DNA from: a bacterium
Lineage (GTDB): Bacteria; Babelota; Babeliae; Babelales; JAUWHS01
Direction: 5' to 3'
Length of the DNA stretch: 34,499 nt
Assembly (NCBI GenBank): GCA_030605785.1
Contig: JAUWHS010000099.1
Span: 1-34,499, forward strand
Part shown: positions 18,216 through 27,390 of the stretch, one piece after another
Position numbering within the stretch: the stretch's first letter is position 1
Layout: each line of letters starts with the position of its first letter
Notes under the pieces: generated by a model
What the model was told of the DNA's origin: nothing
What the model saw: the letters and a program-made list of their open reading frames with translations, nothing else
Database searches by the model: none
Position numbers and translations under genes: made by a program

Positions 18216-19175
18216 TTGAAAAAACTTTTATTTATATTGTTTTTATTTCAAACATTCGCAACTAACATAAAAAGTCGTATCATCCAGGCGCATTATCTAA
18301 AAAAAGAAGAAACTCCGGTCATTTTATATGGCGACACACATCTATGGGACAAAGAGATTATAGAAGAACAAGCAAAGTTGATAGAAGAGCAAATTTTATC
18401 ACAACCAAATGTCTCAATCATCACGGAAAAACCATTAACAGAAAAACCGGATGTTTTATCTACAATTCCAATTTTCTATTTCCTGGTAGAAAAATCAAAA
18501 ATGAACAAAAATATCATTTGCATCGAAAGCCGAACTTTTTTAGAAACTTATTCAATAATTGAAGACGCATTACATGCGTTTGACTATCACACGGAAACAG
18601 GTTCCCTGGAAGAATTCAAACAAAGTGGCAGAGTTAAAAATCAACCGAATTTACAAAAAACTTTCTTAGTTTTTCTCTCTGAAATCGAAACCATTTTAAA
18701 AGATTTGGCAACGGAGTTTTTCGAAACGCTAGATACAACCGTTTTATCTGACAAATCTAAACAAATTTTAATTGAAAACTTTATTGAAACAAAAAAGAAT
18801 ATTTTAGATTTCATAAATAATTGGAATCAAACTTTTGAACAAAACAATCTGTTAACAAAGCCAATAATTGAAATAATGACCGGATCTTTCAATCTCGAAG
18901 AAAAACCTGAAATTGAGTTAATTAAAAAAATGAATAGCAAAATAGTATCCGCAACATGCGCAATTTTAGATTTTAAATTATTAATTGAAGTTATTAAACA
19001 ATTTAAAACAAACAAAAAAATTGCTGTCTTCGCGGGATGCAATCACATCGATAATTTAATTAAAATTTTAGAATCAACTGGATTCACAATCCAAGAAGAA
19101 AAAAGAAATCCACATAAACCTGGCGTTTGGGTAGAACCGGTAGACACACAAACTTTTGGTTGGATCACAAATTAA
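18216..19175 (+). CDS. Hypothetical predicted secreted protein, remote paralog of 17050..18087
   Basis: TTG start, signal peptide MKKLLFILFLFQTFATNIKS; 'PVILYGDTHLWD' and 'IAVFAGCNHIDNLIKILES' in the same order as the preceding gene. Confidence 0.65.
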   Translation: MKKLLFILFLFQTFATNIKSRIIQAHYLKKEETPVILYGDTHLWDKEIIEEQAKLIEEQILSQPNVSIITEKPLTEKPDVLSTIPIFYFLVEKSKMNKNIICIESRTFLETYSIIEDALHAFDYHTETGSLEEFKQSGRVKNQPNLQKTFLVFLSEIETILKDLATEFFETLDTTVLSDKSKQILIENFIETKKNILDFINNWNQTFEQNNLLTKPIIEIMTGSFNLEEKPEIELIKKMNSKIVSATCAILDFKLLIEVIKQFKTNKKIAVFAGCNHIDNLIKILESTGFTIQEEKRNPHKPGVWVEPVDTQTFGWITN

Positions 19176-20954
19176 CTATTCTTTTATCGCAACATCTAAA
19201 CCTTGTAACTCAATATTAACTCTTTCGTTCCATTCATTTCTAACAACATGAGCCGCAACATCAAAGGTTTTCTCACCAATATTAGAAAAAACATCAAATA
19301 GATCCGGTCGATTAAAAAATATTAAACTCTTAATTATTCCCTGAGAAAAAACGGAACATTTTACATGCTGATCTTTTAATAACTGCGGTTGACGCAATAA
19401 TGTTAAATCTTTTATTAAAAAAGCAGGCTGCGCGTTTTTGTTTCCAAATGGTTCAAGTTGATCTAAATCAAAAAGTAATTTTTGCTTCATTTCCGGAAGT
19501 TCTAGCTCCGCATCAAGATCAATCTTTGGAGAAAGGTCTTCAAAAGTTAATTCTTTCGCGATTTTATTTTCAAGTCTTTCTTTTAATTTTGGTAAATCTT
19601 TTTGTTTTAATTTCAAACCGGCAGCATGTGAATGACCGCCAAAACTTAAAAGTAAATCTTTATTTTCATTTAAAGCGTCAAAAATATTAAACTCAGGAAT
19701 TGATCTACAAGAACCCTTCACTATTCCTTTTTTATCAAGATGAAATAGAAATGCAGGTTTGCCATAATTATGCGCCAACTTTCCGGCAACAAGTCCAATT
19801 ACTCCTGAAGGCCATTGAGTATTAGCGGCAACAATTATGTTTTCTTTTTCCAAATTAATCTGTTTTTCTAAAATCGCGTTTTCAATTTCAAGATAAATTT
19901 GTCTGTCTATCAATTTTCTTTCTTCGTTAACTTTTTTTAAAATAAAACTGATTCGTTCAACTTCAGGTTTTTCTGAACTTATCAAAAACTTTACAGCGTC
20001 TCTTGGATCATCCAATCGCCCTAAAGCATTTATTTGAGGAGAAATCATAAAACCAACATCTAAAGAATTTATTTTTGATTTGTTTAATCTACTATTTTGC
20101 ATTAAACAACTTAAAGAAAGACTTCTTTTTTTATTTACAACAGACAAACCGTACTGAACCCAATATCTATTTTCTCCAATCAATGGAACAACATCGGCAA
20201 CAGAACCAAGCATTAAAAGTTCATAAATTTTTTCGGGTAAAGTTTTACCAATTTGTTTATAAAGCAAACTAATAATTTTAAATGACACTCCAACACCGGC
20301 TAGTTCCTTGAAAGGATAAGAACAATCTTTTTGATTTGGATTTACAATCGCTAATGCTTCAGGCAACTTTTCTTGTTCTCTATGATGATCTGTAATTATT
20401 AAATCTATTCCTAATTCACTCGCCTTTAGCGCCGCGTCAAAAGCGCTAATTCCATTATCAACCGTGATTATAAGTTTATAATTATTTTCAGCCGCTTTTT
20501 TTACAAATTTGGTAGAAAGACCGTAACCATCTTTTACTCTATTTGGTAAATGAAAATTAATATTCGCGCCAAGAGGAAGAAGAGAAAGAAGAAATACTGA
20601 TGTTGAAGTTATTCCATCAACATCATAATCACCAAAAACTAGAATTTTTTCTTTTTTTTCGATTGCGAGCAAAATACGCTCAACCGTTTTTGTCGCGTCT
20701 TTGAATAAAGTTGAATCAAAAACATTTTGTTCATAAGAAGAAAATAAAAAAGATCTAATTTGCTCTGTTTGAGTAAAACCTCGAGAGTATAATACTTGAG
20801 CAATTGCGTAACTCAAATTATTATCATAAGCAATAGATCTTATTTTTGCCGCGTCTATATCTTTAATGCGCCACAAAAACTTTTTGCCTTGAATTTTTGT
20901 ATATTCTTCTTTTTTGCGACGTTTTAAAACTTTTTTTATATTTTGTAAATTCAT
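19176..20954 (-). CDS. recJ: Single-stranded-DNA-specific exonuclease RecJ
   Basis: DHH motifs 'VFGDYDVDGITSTSVFLLSLL', 'ITDHHREQ', 'VGFMISPQINALGRLDDPRDAV', 'SFGGHSHAAGLKL'. Confidence 0.95.
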   Translation of the reverse strand: MNLQNIKKVLKRRKKEEYTKIQGKKFLWRIKDIDAAKIRSIAYDNNLSYAIAQVLYSRGFTQTEQIRSFLFSSYEQNVFDSTLFKDATKTVERILLAIEKKEKILVFGDYDVDGITSTSVFLLSLLPLGANINFHLPNRVKDGYGLSTKFVKKAAENNYKLIITVDNGISAFDAALKASELGIDLIITDHHREQEKLPEALAIVNPNQKDCSYPFKELAGVGVSFKIISLLYKQIGKTLPEKIYELLMLGSVADVVPLIGENRYWVQYGLSVVNKKRSLSLSCLMQNSRLNKSKINSLDVGFMISPQINALGRLDDPRDAVKFLISSEKPEVERISFILKKVNEERKLIDRQIYLEIENAILEKQINLEKENIIVAANTQWPSGVIGLVAGKLAHNYGKPAFLFHLDKKGIVKGSCRSIPEFNIFDALNENKDLLLSFGGHSHAAGLKLKQKDLPKLKERLENKIAKELTFEDLSPKIDLDAELELPEMKQKLLFDLDQLEPFGNKNAQPAFLIKDLTLLRQPQLLKDQHVKCSVFSQGIIKSLIFFNRPDLFDVFSNIGEKTFDVAAHVVRNEWNERVNIELQGLDVAIKE

Positions 20955-20961
20955 TTAAAAG

Positions 20962-22467
20962 TTATTCTTTAACCTTTTTCAATGTTGGAAACAAAATAAC
21001 ATCTTTAATTGATGTTGTATTTGTAAGAAGCATTACCAAACGATCAATTCCTAAACCAACACCAACAGTTGGAGGTAGCCCGTATTCTAAAGCTTTTATG
21101 TAATCCGCGTCGTAATGATGGGCTTCATCGTCACCTTTTTCTTTTGCGCAAGATTGAGATTTAAATCTTTCAGACTGATCAAATGGATCATTTAACTCTG
21201 TAAAACCATTCGCGATTTCCATTCCCGCAACAAAGAGCTCAAATCTTGCCGCAATATTTTTATCATTTGGATCACGTTTAGCTAATGGTGAAATTTCAAT
21301 AGGATAACCTACAACAAAAGTTGGTTGGAGAATTTTAGATTCTACTTTTTCTTCAAATAAAACAAAAAGTTTTGCTCCATAAGAATCTTGTCCTTTTGGA
21401 ACTTCTATTTCTAAATCTTTGAATAATTTATCAATATTATTCTCTTCAATTTGTTTTTCTTCAAAGCCACCAATTTCAATCAATGATTCTTTTACTGTTA
21501 ATTGCTTAAATGGAGCGGTAAAATCTAAAACATCATCCTGAAATTCAACTTTTAAATTTCCACAGTTTTTTTGAACGGCATCCTGAATTAAATCCGCTGT
21601 AAGTTTTATGCCATCCTTGTAATCCCCATGCGCCATATAAAATTCAAGCATAGTAAACTCAGGATTGTGACGAGTTGAAACACCTTCATTTCTAAAATTT
21701 CTGTTAATTTCAAAAACTCTTTCAATCCCGCCGACTACCAATCTTTTTAAATAAAGTTCCGGCGCGACTCTTAAATAAAGATCCATATCATAAGCGTTAT
21801 GATGCGTAACAAAAGGTCTTGCTGTAGCTCCACCGGGAATTGGATGAAGCATTGGTGTTTCAACTTCCAGAAAATCCTTATCCAATAAAAATTGACGTAT
21901 TGATTGTACAATTTGTGAACGTTTTTTAAATTTATCTAAACTATCCGGATTACTTATAAGATCTAAATAACGTTGACGATAACGAGATTCAACATCGGTT
22001 AAACCATGAAATTTTTCCGGCAATGGATAAAGACATTTACTCAAAAGAGTAAAATCATTAATACGAAGAGTAATTTCACCCTTTTTAGTTTTAAAGGATG
22101 AACCGGTAAGCCAAATAATGTCTCCGGTATCAATATATTTTGAAAAGAAAGAAAATTTTGCTTCTCCAAGAATATCTTTTTTTATATAGATCTGTAATCT
22201 ACCGGTTCTATCCTGAATATGAGCAAAAATGGTTTTTCCATGCTCACGAACAGAAATTAAACGACCGGCAACTTCATATTCTTTTTCAGAATCAGGATCA
22301 AATTCATCCAAAACCTGCATACATGTTACGCTTACGGCTTTGAATTGAGGCCAGGGATTAATGTCTTTCTTTTCTAATTCTTTAACTTTTTCAACTCTAA
22401 CTTTGTTTTCACTAGAACTAAATTCTTCAAAACTTGGCTCACCATTTATTTTTTTTTCGTCACTCAT
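20962..22467 (-). CDS. lysS: Lysyl-tRNA synthetase (class II)
   Basis: OB-fold '[33 protein letters not shown]'; '[36 protein letters not shown]', '[22 protein letters not shown]', '[21 protein letters not shown]'. Confidence 0.96.
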   Translation of the reverse strand: MSDEKKINGEPSFEEFSSSENKVRVEKVKELEKKDINPWPQFKAVSVTCMQVLDEFDPDSEKEYEVAGRLISVREHGKTIFAHIQDRTGRLQIYIKKDILGEAKFSFFSKYIDTGDIIWLTGSSFKTKKGEITLRINDFTLLSKCLYPLPEKFHGLTDVESRYRQRYLDLISNPDSLDKFKKRSQIVQSIRQFLLDKDFLEVETPMLHPIPGGATARPFVTHHNAYDMDLYLRVAPELYLKRLVVGGIERVFEINRNFRNEGVSTRHNPEFTMLEFYMAHGDYKDGIKLTADLIQDAVQKNCGNLKVEFQDDVLDFTAPFKQLTVKESLIEIGGFEEKQIEENNIDKLFKDLEIEVPKGQDSYGAKLFVLFEEKVESKILQPTFVVGYPIEISPLAKRDPNDKNIAARFELFVAGMEIANGFTELNDPFDQSERFKSQSCAKEKGDDEAHHYDADYIKALEYGLPPTVGVGLGIDRLVMLLTNTTSIKDVILFPTLKKVKE

Positions 22468-22551
22468 AATTTTTCCAGGAATATAAAAAGCTATAATTAT
22501 AAAAATAGAAACATTAAGCTAGCATTAATCCGCAATATTGGCAATTTAATG

Positions 22552-22863
22552 CTACTTTATAAGACAAACTTTTTCATCCGGCAAAGCCATCTGTAAATCT
22601 TGTCGAGCCATCTTTTCAATCATAAAATCACTGTTTTGCCACAAATCAATCTTTGATTTTAAACCATCAATGTCTTTAACTAATTTCGCAATTTTTTGAT
22701 TTTCAAGATTTATATCTTTCTGTAAGAATCGATAATACAAAAAACCTTTATCACCCCAAATAAACGATTTCGCGAAAACAAAAAACAATAATAAAAAAAT
22801 TAATGTTTTTAAAATTTTCTGAAAAGTCCAAAAGTTATTCTTTCTACTAAACTCTCTTCTCAT
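22552..22863 (-). CDS. FtsB/DivIC-like septum formation initiator
   Basis: Short protein with one TM helix followed by a coiled coil and 'DFMIEKMARQDLQMALPDEKVCLIK'; overlaps rapZ by 4 nt (ATGA). Confidence 0.75.
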   Translation of the reverse strand: MRREFSRKNNFWTFQKILKTLIFLLLFFVFAKSFIWGDKGFLYYRFLQKDINLENQKIAKLVKDIDGLKSKIDLWQNSDFMIEKMARQDLQMALPDEKVCLIK

Positions 22864-23792
22864 TCTTTTCCTAAATCCCTATGCTGAACCAAAAATCTCA
22901 CCTTATTCCATTTTTGTCGCGCAATTCTTTCAGCAAATGCAACCGAACGATGCTTGCCTCCGGTACAACCAATAGCAACGTTAACAAAAAACCTACCCTC
23001 TTTATAAGACTTTTCTATAGAAAATTCTAAAAAATTAACTAAACGTATCCAATAATCCTTAACATCAGAATTACTAAACAAATAATTTTGAATCTCATCA
23101 GTTCTTCCATCAAACTTTTTTAAATCAGGAACGAAATAGGGATTTGGCAAAAAACGAAGATCGTAAACCATACTACTTTCAGTCGGAACACCATACTTAA
23201 AGCCAAAAGAAATAACATTTACCAATATTTCCTCTTGAGATTTTACAGAGAAAGAATTTTTTACCCATTTTCTTAAATCATGAATATTAAATTCATCAGT
23301 ATCAAGAACAATTTCAGACATACCCATTATTGGTTCTAAAAGATCCTTCTCTTTTAGTATCGCGTTTAAAAGAGAAACTCCGCGATCGGCTAAAGGATGT
23401 TTTCTCCTCGTTTCCTGAAAACGTCTTACCAAAGTTGTATCACTCGCGTTTAAAAAAATTATTTTAAATTGAACGCTTTCATCTTTTTGCTGACGCAATT
23501 TATCAACTTCTAAAATAAAATCGCTTAAAAATTGTTGCCCTCTCGCATCAATACCTAAAGCGACTTTATGCAAATTACTTTGTAATTTAAACGCTAAATG
23601 GAAAAAAGTAGAAAGTAGTGGAACAGGAAGATTATCAACACAATAAAAACCTAAATCTTCTAGCCCTCGCATAACACTGGTTTTTCCAGCTCCGGAACAA
23701 CCTGTAACAATTAAAATTGTTCTGCTTAACTCTAAAGGCAAAGAAGAATTATCGATTTTATTTTTAGAATAGTTTTTTTCTGTTGCTTCCAT
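22860..23792 (-). CDS. rapZ: RNase adapter protein RapZ / YvcJ-family nucleotide-binding protein
   Basis: Walker A 'VTGCSGAGKTSVMRGLEDLGFYCVDNLPVPLL'; 'FLPNPYF'; 'VAIGCTGGKHRSVAFAERIA'. Confidence 0.95.
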   Translation of the reverse strand: MEATEKNYSKNKIDNSSLPLELSRTILIVTGCSGAGKTSVMRGLEDLGFYCVDNLPVPLLSTFFHLAFKLQSNLHKVALGIDARGQQFLSDFILEVDKLRQQKDESVQFKIIFLNASDTTLVRRFQETRRKHPLADRGVSLLNAILKEKDLLEPIMGMSEIVLDTDEFNIHDLRKWVKNSFSVKSQEEILVNVISFGFKYGVPTESSMVYDLRFLPNPYFVPDLKKFDGRTDEIQNYLFSNSDVKDYWIRLVNFLEFSIEKSYKEGRFFVNVAIGCTGGKHRSVAFAERIARQKWNKVRFLVQHRDLGKE

Positions 23793-23965
23793 AAGACTTC
23801 GTCAATTTAATTTTTTATCGTTTAAAATATAAAAAAAATATATCATGTGAATATAAACTTTTCGATTCAATTGGCGCAAATGTTTTAAATATCCGGGCAA
23901 AACGTAAATTATCCAGCACAAACGAAACAGTAATATAACAAACATATAAAAAAGGAGAACAAGAA

Positions 23966-25468
23966 ATGAGGAAAACAACTTTTTCTATTGCTTTAATTCT
24001 TATTGGATTATCTTTCATAAATTTTACATTTAAAAAAAATAATCAAACTCAAACAGAAGAAGAAACAAAACAAAAACAGGAAAGTGAAAAAAGCGCGTAT
24101 CAAAGTTTTAGAACAATGGCTGAAGTTGTAAGCCTGGTACAAGAAAAAGCTTATAAAGCGCCTGAAAACATTTCAAATGTTTTAGAAAACGCGTTAAAAT
24201 CCGCAATGCCAAATATTGACCCGCATACAGCTTTCTTCCCTAAGGAAAGTTATCAATCCACAATGGAATCTACTTCCGGACAGTTTTCAGGAATAGGAAT
24301 AAGCATTATAAGTAAAACTTCAGAAGATGACGCTTTAGGAATAATTGATGTAATTCAAGGTGGACCGGCGGAAAAAGCCGGTTTAAAAGCCGGTGATAAA
24401 ATAATAGAAATAGAAGGTAAAAAATTAAGAGGCCTTTCCTCAGACGAAGCAATTGCTGAAATAAAAGGCAAAATAGGAACAGCAATCAAATTGAAAGTTA
24501 TAAGAAATAAAAAACCATTAGAATTTAAAGTAAAAAGAGACACGATCAAAGATCAAACTTCATTTTGTTTTCATTTTAAAAAACCAAACATTTACTATTT
24601 AGGTCTTAAAATATTCGCAAACACTTCCGCAAAACAAATGTCCGAATTATTGGCAAAAGCAAACGCCGGAAAATCCAAAGGAATAATTCTTGACGTAAGA
24701 AGAAACCCCGGAGGAATTTTAGAATCAGCAGTTGATATGACAAGTCTATTTGTAGACAAGAATTCACTTGTAGTTTCAACAAAAGACAGAAACAATAAAA
24801 CAACTGCCGAATATAAAACAACAAAAGATCCAATATTGAAAAGCAGGATACCAATCTTTATTTTAATTGATAATTTCACAGCATCGGCATCCGAAATTTT
24901 AGCCGGAGCTTTAAGACATTACTCTGCCCAAAATAAAAAAAATAATCTTATAGTTTTTTTAGTAGGAACTCCAACTTTTGGAAAAGGTTCAGTTCAGGAA
25001 GTTATTCCTGTAAGTAATGGAAGCGCGCTAAAACTAACCACAATGCTTTACTACCTTCCAAACGGAGAAACAATCCAAGCGCTAGGAATAAAACCTGACT
25101 TTACAATAAATCCTAAAATAACACCCGCGGAAGAAATAAAGTGGATAGAAGATTTGTATGGTAAAGAAGCATCGTTAAAAAATTATATTGATCCCCAAAA
25201 AACAGAAAAACAAACTGAAAACAAAAAAGATAAAGAAAATAAAGAAGATAAAGAGAAACCTGAAAAAAGTTGGGAAGAAAAAAGAATAGAGGCAATAAAC
25301 AGCGATATTCAAATACAAGCAAGTATTAATATGATAAATATGCTTGATTTAGCCAAAAAACATACACCTAAATTAGTCGCGACAAGAGATAAGGCATTAG
25401 CTTTTTTAAAAGAAAATTTTGTTACAGATGACCCAATAGAAATGGAAGAAATCAAGGTTAAAAGTTAA
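23966..25468 (+). CDS. S41-family C-terminal processing protease (PDZ-containing)
   Basis: PDZ 'GGPAEKAGLKAGDKIIEIEGKKL'; catalytic 'DNFTASASEILAGALR' and 'GTPTFGKGSVQEV'; N-terminal membrane/signal segment. Confidence 0.93.
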   Translation: MRKTTFSIALILIGLSFINFTFKKNNQTQTEEETKQKQESEKSAYQSFRTMAEVVSLVQEKAYKAPENISNVLENALKSAMPNIDPHTAFFPKESYQSTMESTSGQFSGIGISIISKTSEDDALGIIDVIQGGPAEKAGLKAGDKIIEIEGKKLRGLSSDEAIAEIKGKIGTAIKLKVIRNKKPLEFKVKRDTIKDQTSFCFHFKKPNIYYLGLKIFANTSAKQMSELLAKANAGKSKGIILDVRRNPGGILESAVDMTSLFVDKNSLVVSTKDRNNKTTAEYKTTKDPILKSRIPIFILIDNFTASASEILAGALRHYSAQNKKNNLIVFLVGTPTFGKGSVQEVIPVSNGSALKLTTMLYYLPNGETIQALGIKPDFTINPKITPAEEIKWIEDLYGKEASLKNYIDPQKTEKQTENKKDKENKEDKEKPEKSWEEKRIEAINSDIQIQASINMINMLDLAKKHTPKLVATRDKALAFLKENFVTDDPIEMEEIKVKS

Positions 25469-25556
25469 TTTTCCTTAAAAATCATTAAATTTTGATGTAA
25501 AACAAGAAAAACGCTTTGATTTTTATTCTTTTACTCTTATAATAACAACTCTATAT

Positions 25557-25633
25557 GGTGGATGTAGTTCAATCGGTAGAGCACCAGATTGTGATTCTGG
25601 GCGTTGCGGGTTCGAGTCCCGTCATCCACCCCA
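25557..25633 (+). tRNA. tRNA-His (GTG), CCA encoded
   Basis: Acceptor GTGGATG/CATCCAC with extra G-1 opposite discriminator C; anticodon stem CAGAT-tGTGat-TCTG; TTCGAGTCC T loop; encoded CCA. Confidence 0.92.
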
Positions 25634-25749
25634 AAATTTGTACTTTTTACAATTTTTTTGATTGCAATACATTTAAATCACTTGTAAAATATGACTATAA
25701 AAATTTGAAATTTATCTAAACATCCATCGAAAAAGATTCAAAATAATGT

Positions 25750-25825
25750 CGGGGCGTGGCGCAGTTGGTAGCGCACTCGCTTTGGGAGCGAGGGGTCGCC
25801 AGTTCGAATCTGGCCGCCCCGACCA
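25750..25825 (+). tRNA. tRNA-Pro (TGG), CCA encoded
   Basis: Acceptor CGGGGCG/CGCCCCG; anticodon arm CTCGC-ttTGGga-GCGAG; GTTCGAATC T loop; ACCA end. Confidence 0.93.
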
Positions 25826-25831
25826 GTCTAC

Positions 25832-25858
25832 GCTCGATGAGCGCAAGCGCTATCGAGC
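25832..25858. repeat. GC-rich palindrome immediately 3' of tRNA-Pro
   Basis: GCTCGAT-g-AGCG-caag-CGCT-ATCGAGC: 11 bp stem with one bulged G, very GC-rich relative to the surrounding sequence. Confidence 0.85.
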
Positions 25859-25863
25859 TACGC

Positions 25864-25882
25864 CTGGCGCGGCCAGTTTTTT
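25864..25882 (+). terminator. Intrinsic terminator after tRNA-Pro
   Basis: CTGGC-gcg-GCCAG followed by TTTTTT. Confidence 0.7.
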
Positions 25883-25922
25883 AGTGGACTTTTTTCACCT
25901 TTAATTGAAATTATATTACAGT

Positions 25923-25999
25923 GTGCCCGTAGCTCAGTTGGATAGAGCAACGGATTTCTAATCCGTAGGTCACAGGTTCAAGTCCTGTCGGGCATGCCA
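25923..25999 (+). tRNA. tRNA-Arg (TCT), CCA encoded
   Basis: Acceptor GTGCCCG/CGGGCAT (terminal G-U); anticodon arm ACGGA-ttTCTaa-TCCGT; GGTTCAAGTCC T arm; GCCA end. Confidence 0.92.
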
Positions 26000-26003
26000 T
26001 TTT
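25977..26003 (+). repeat. 27-bp direct repeat, attL-like copy within tRNA-Arg 3' end
   Basis: TTCAAGTCCTGTCGGGCATGCCATTTT, identical to 27337..27363. Confidence 0.95.
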
Positions 26004-26017
26004 GAAATAAACTACAA

Positions 26018-27160
26018 TCACTTCAACCTTCGAACACACGCCTTTTTCTTAGTTTTGTCTACTTTCATAATTTTTTTTGGTGTGCTTTCAATCAAGATTT
26101 TTCGCTTTTCAAGTTCAGCTTCAATTTCTTTTGTCGTTGGCAAGCTTCCCTTAAGTTTTTTTGGCAACGATTCAACAAGCTTTGTTTTATAACTTGCTAT
26201 GCCTATAGGTTTATTGATATCTCTTAACGCATATTCTGCTACATAATTATCTTTTGTTTTACATAACAACAAACCAATTGTTGATTGATCTCCAGAACGT
26301 CTCAATAAACTATCAACAGCAGAAAGATATAAATTTACTTGACCCAAATTTCGTGCATCAAATTCTTCTGCTTTTAATTCGACAACAATAAAACACCTCA
26401 GTGTTATGTGATAAAAAAGCATATCAATAAAAAAATCCTTGTTTCCGACAGTTATAGGATATTGTCTGCCTATAAAAGCAAATCCTTGTCCCAACTCCAG
26501 TAGAAATTTTTGTATGTGCGACATTAGCCCCAATTCGATTTCCCGCTCTCTTGCCTTCTTGTCAATGGTTAAAAAATCGAAGCTATAAGGATCTTTAAGA
26601 GTTTGTACGGCAAGATCCGAATAAGATTCAGGCAAAGTTACTTTAAAATTGGTGATCGCTTTTCCTTGACGACTATATAGATCTGATTCAATCCACATAG
26701 CCAAAGAAGCTCTACTCCATCCATTTTCAACTGTTTGTTGTACGTACCAAAGCCGCTGGTCATTGTTTTTAAGCTTTTCCAGGATAGTTATATTGTGTCC
26801 CCACGGTATTTGCGCAACAGCTGTTGCACAATTGATTTCCTTATAACAATCTGCAAACTTGCGCATGTACTTTAAATTACGTATCGAAAAACCTGCAATG
26901 CCCGGAAAACTCTTTCCCAGGTCATGCGCAAGTTTTTCTACTACTTTCGTTCCCCAACCTTCAGTCTTCATTTTTTTTGAAATAGTTTTCCCAATTCTCC
27001 AATAGAGTAAGATTAACTCTTTTGTTACAGACAAGGCAGCTTTTAATTGTGTTTGCAGAATGTCTATCTTTATATTTTCAAGAAGTTTTACATATTCCTT
27101 AACCGCCGTATCATTTACCTTTGATGAAATCTTTTTTGATATTTTTTTCTTATTCATCAC
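26018..27160 (-). CDS. DUF1016 / YhcG-family PD-(D/E)XK nuclease domain protein
   Basis: 'LLYWRIGKTISKKMKTEGWGTKVVEKLAHDL', 'GFSIRNLKYMRKFADCY', 'IPWGHNITILEKL', C-terminal 'FIGRQYPITVGNKDFFIDMLFYHITLRCFIVVELKAEEF' (D...ExK core). Confidence 0.92.
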   Translation of the reverse strand: MMNKKKISKKISSKVNDTAVKEYVKLLENIKIDILQTQLKAALSVTKELILLYWRIGKTISKKMKTEGWGTKVVEKLAHDLGKSFPGIAGFSIRNLKYMRKFADCYKEINCATAVAQIPWGHNITILEKLKNNDQRLWYVQQTVENGWSRASLAMWIESDLYSRQGKAITNFKVTLPESYSDLAVQTLKDPYSFDFLTIDKKAREREIELGLMSHIQKFLLELGQGFAFIGRQYPITVGNKDFFIDMLFYHITLRCFIVVELKAEEFDARNLGQVNLYLSAVDSLLRRSGDQSTIGLLLCKTKDNYVAEYALRDINKPIGIASYKTKLVESLPKKLKGSLPTTKEIEAELEKRKILIESTPKKIMKVDKTKKKACVRRLK

Positions 27161-27181
27161 TTACCTTTATTTTTTTACTCA

Positions 27182-27259
27182 TTGATTCACTTCAATTTCT
27201 GGATACACATTTCCATCACCATCAAATAATCCTACAACATCCTGAAGCAAAGCCACCAG
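27182..27259 (-). pseudogene. Possible degraded gene 3' end upstream of the DUF1016 gene
   Basis: Reverse strand reads ...LVALLQDVVGLFDGDGNVYPEIEVNQ*; another frame just upstream reads NIENLIDWWLCF, consistent with a frameshifted remnant. Confidence 0.3.
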
Positions 27260-27336
27260 TCAATCAGATTCTCAATATTAACAAATTTTAAAAAATTTGA
27301 CTCTTGATTTTGTCTTAACATATACTAAACGACGAA

Positions 27337-27363
27337 TTCAAGTCCTGTCGGGCATGCCATTTT
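27337..27363 (+). repeat. 27-bp direct repeat, attR-like copy of tRNA-Arg 3' end
   Basis: TTCAAGTCCTGTCGGGCATGCCATTTT, perfect match to 25977..26003, with no tRNA body upstream. Confidence 0.95.
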
Positions 27364-27390
27364 CTATTTACAAAAAAAACAATTTCTAAA

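Larger units (their letters stand above)
26004..27363. mobile_element. Putative tRNA-Arg-integrated islet carrying a DUF1016/YhcG nuclease; no integrase inside
   Basis: Bounded by a 27-bp direct repeat of the tRNA-Arg 3' end; one intact ORF plus an apparent degraded coding remnant. Confidence 0.7.

Noticed and set aside
24355-25322. Minus-strand ORFs 24355..24549, 24595..24879, 24606..24854 and 25113..25322
   Set aside because: Antisense of the S41 protease gene; hydrophobic translations arise from A-rich coding sequence read in reverse.
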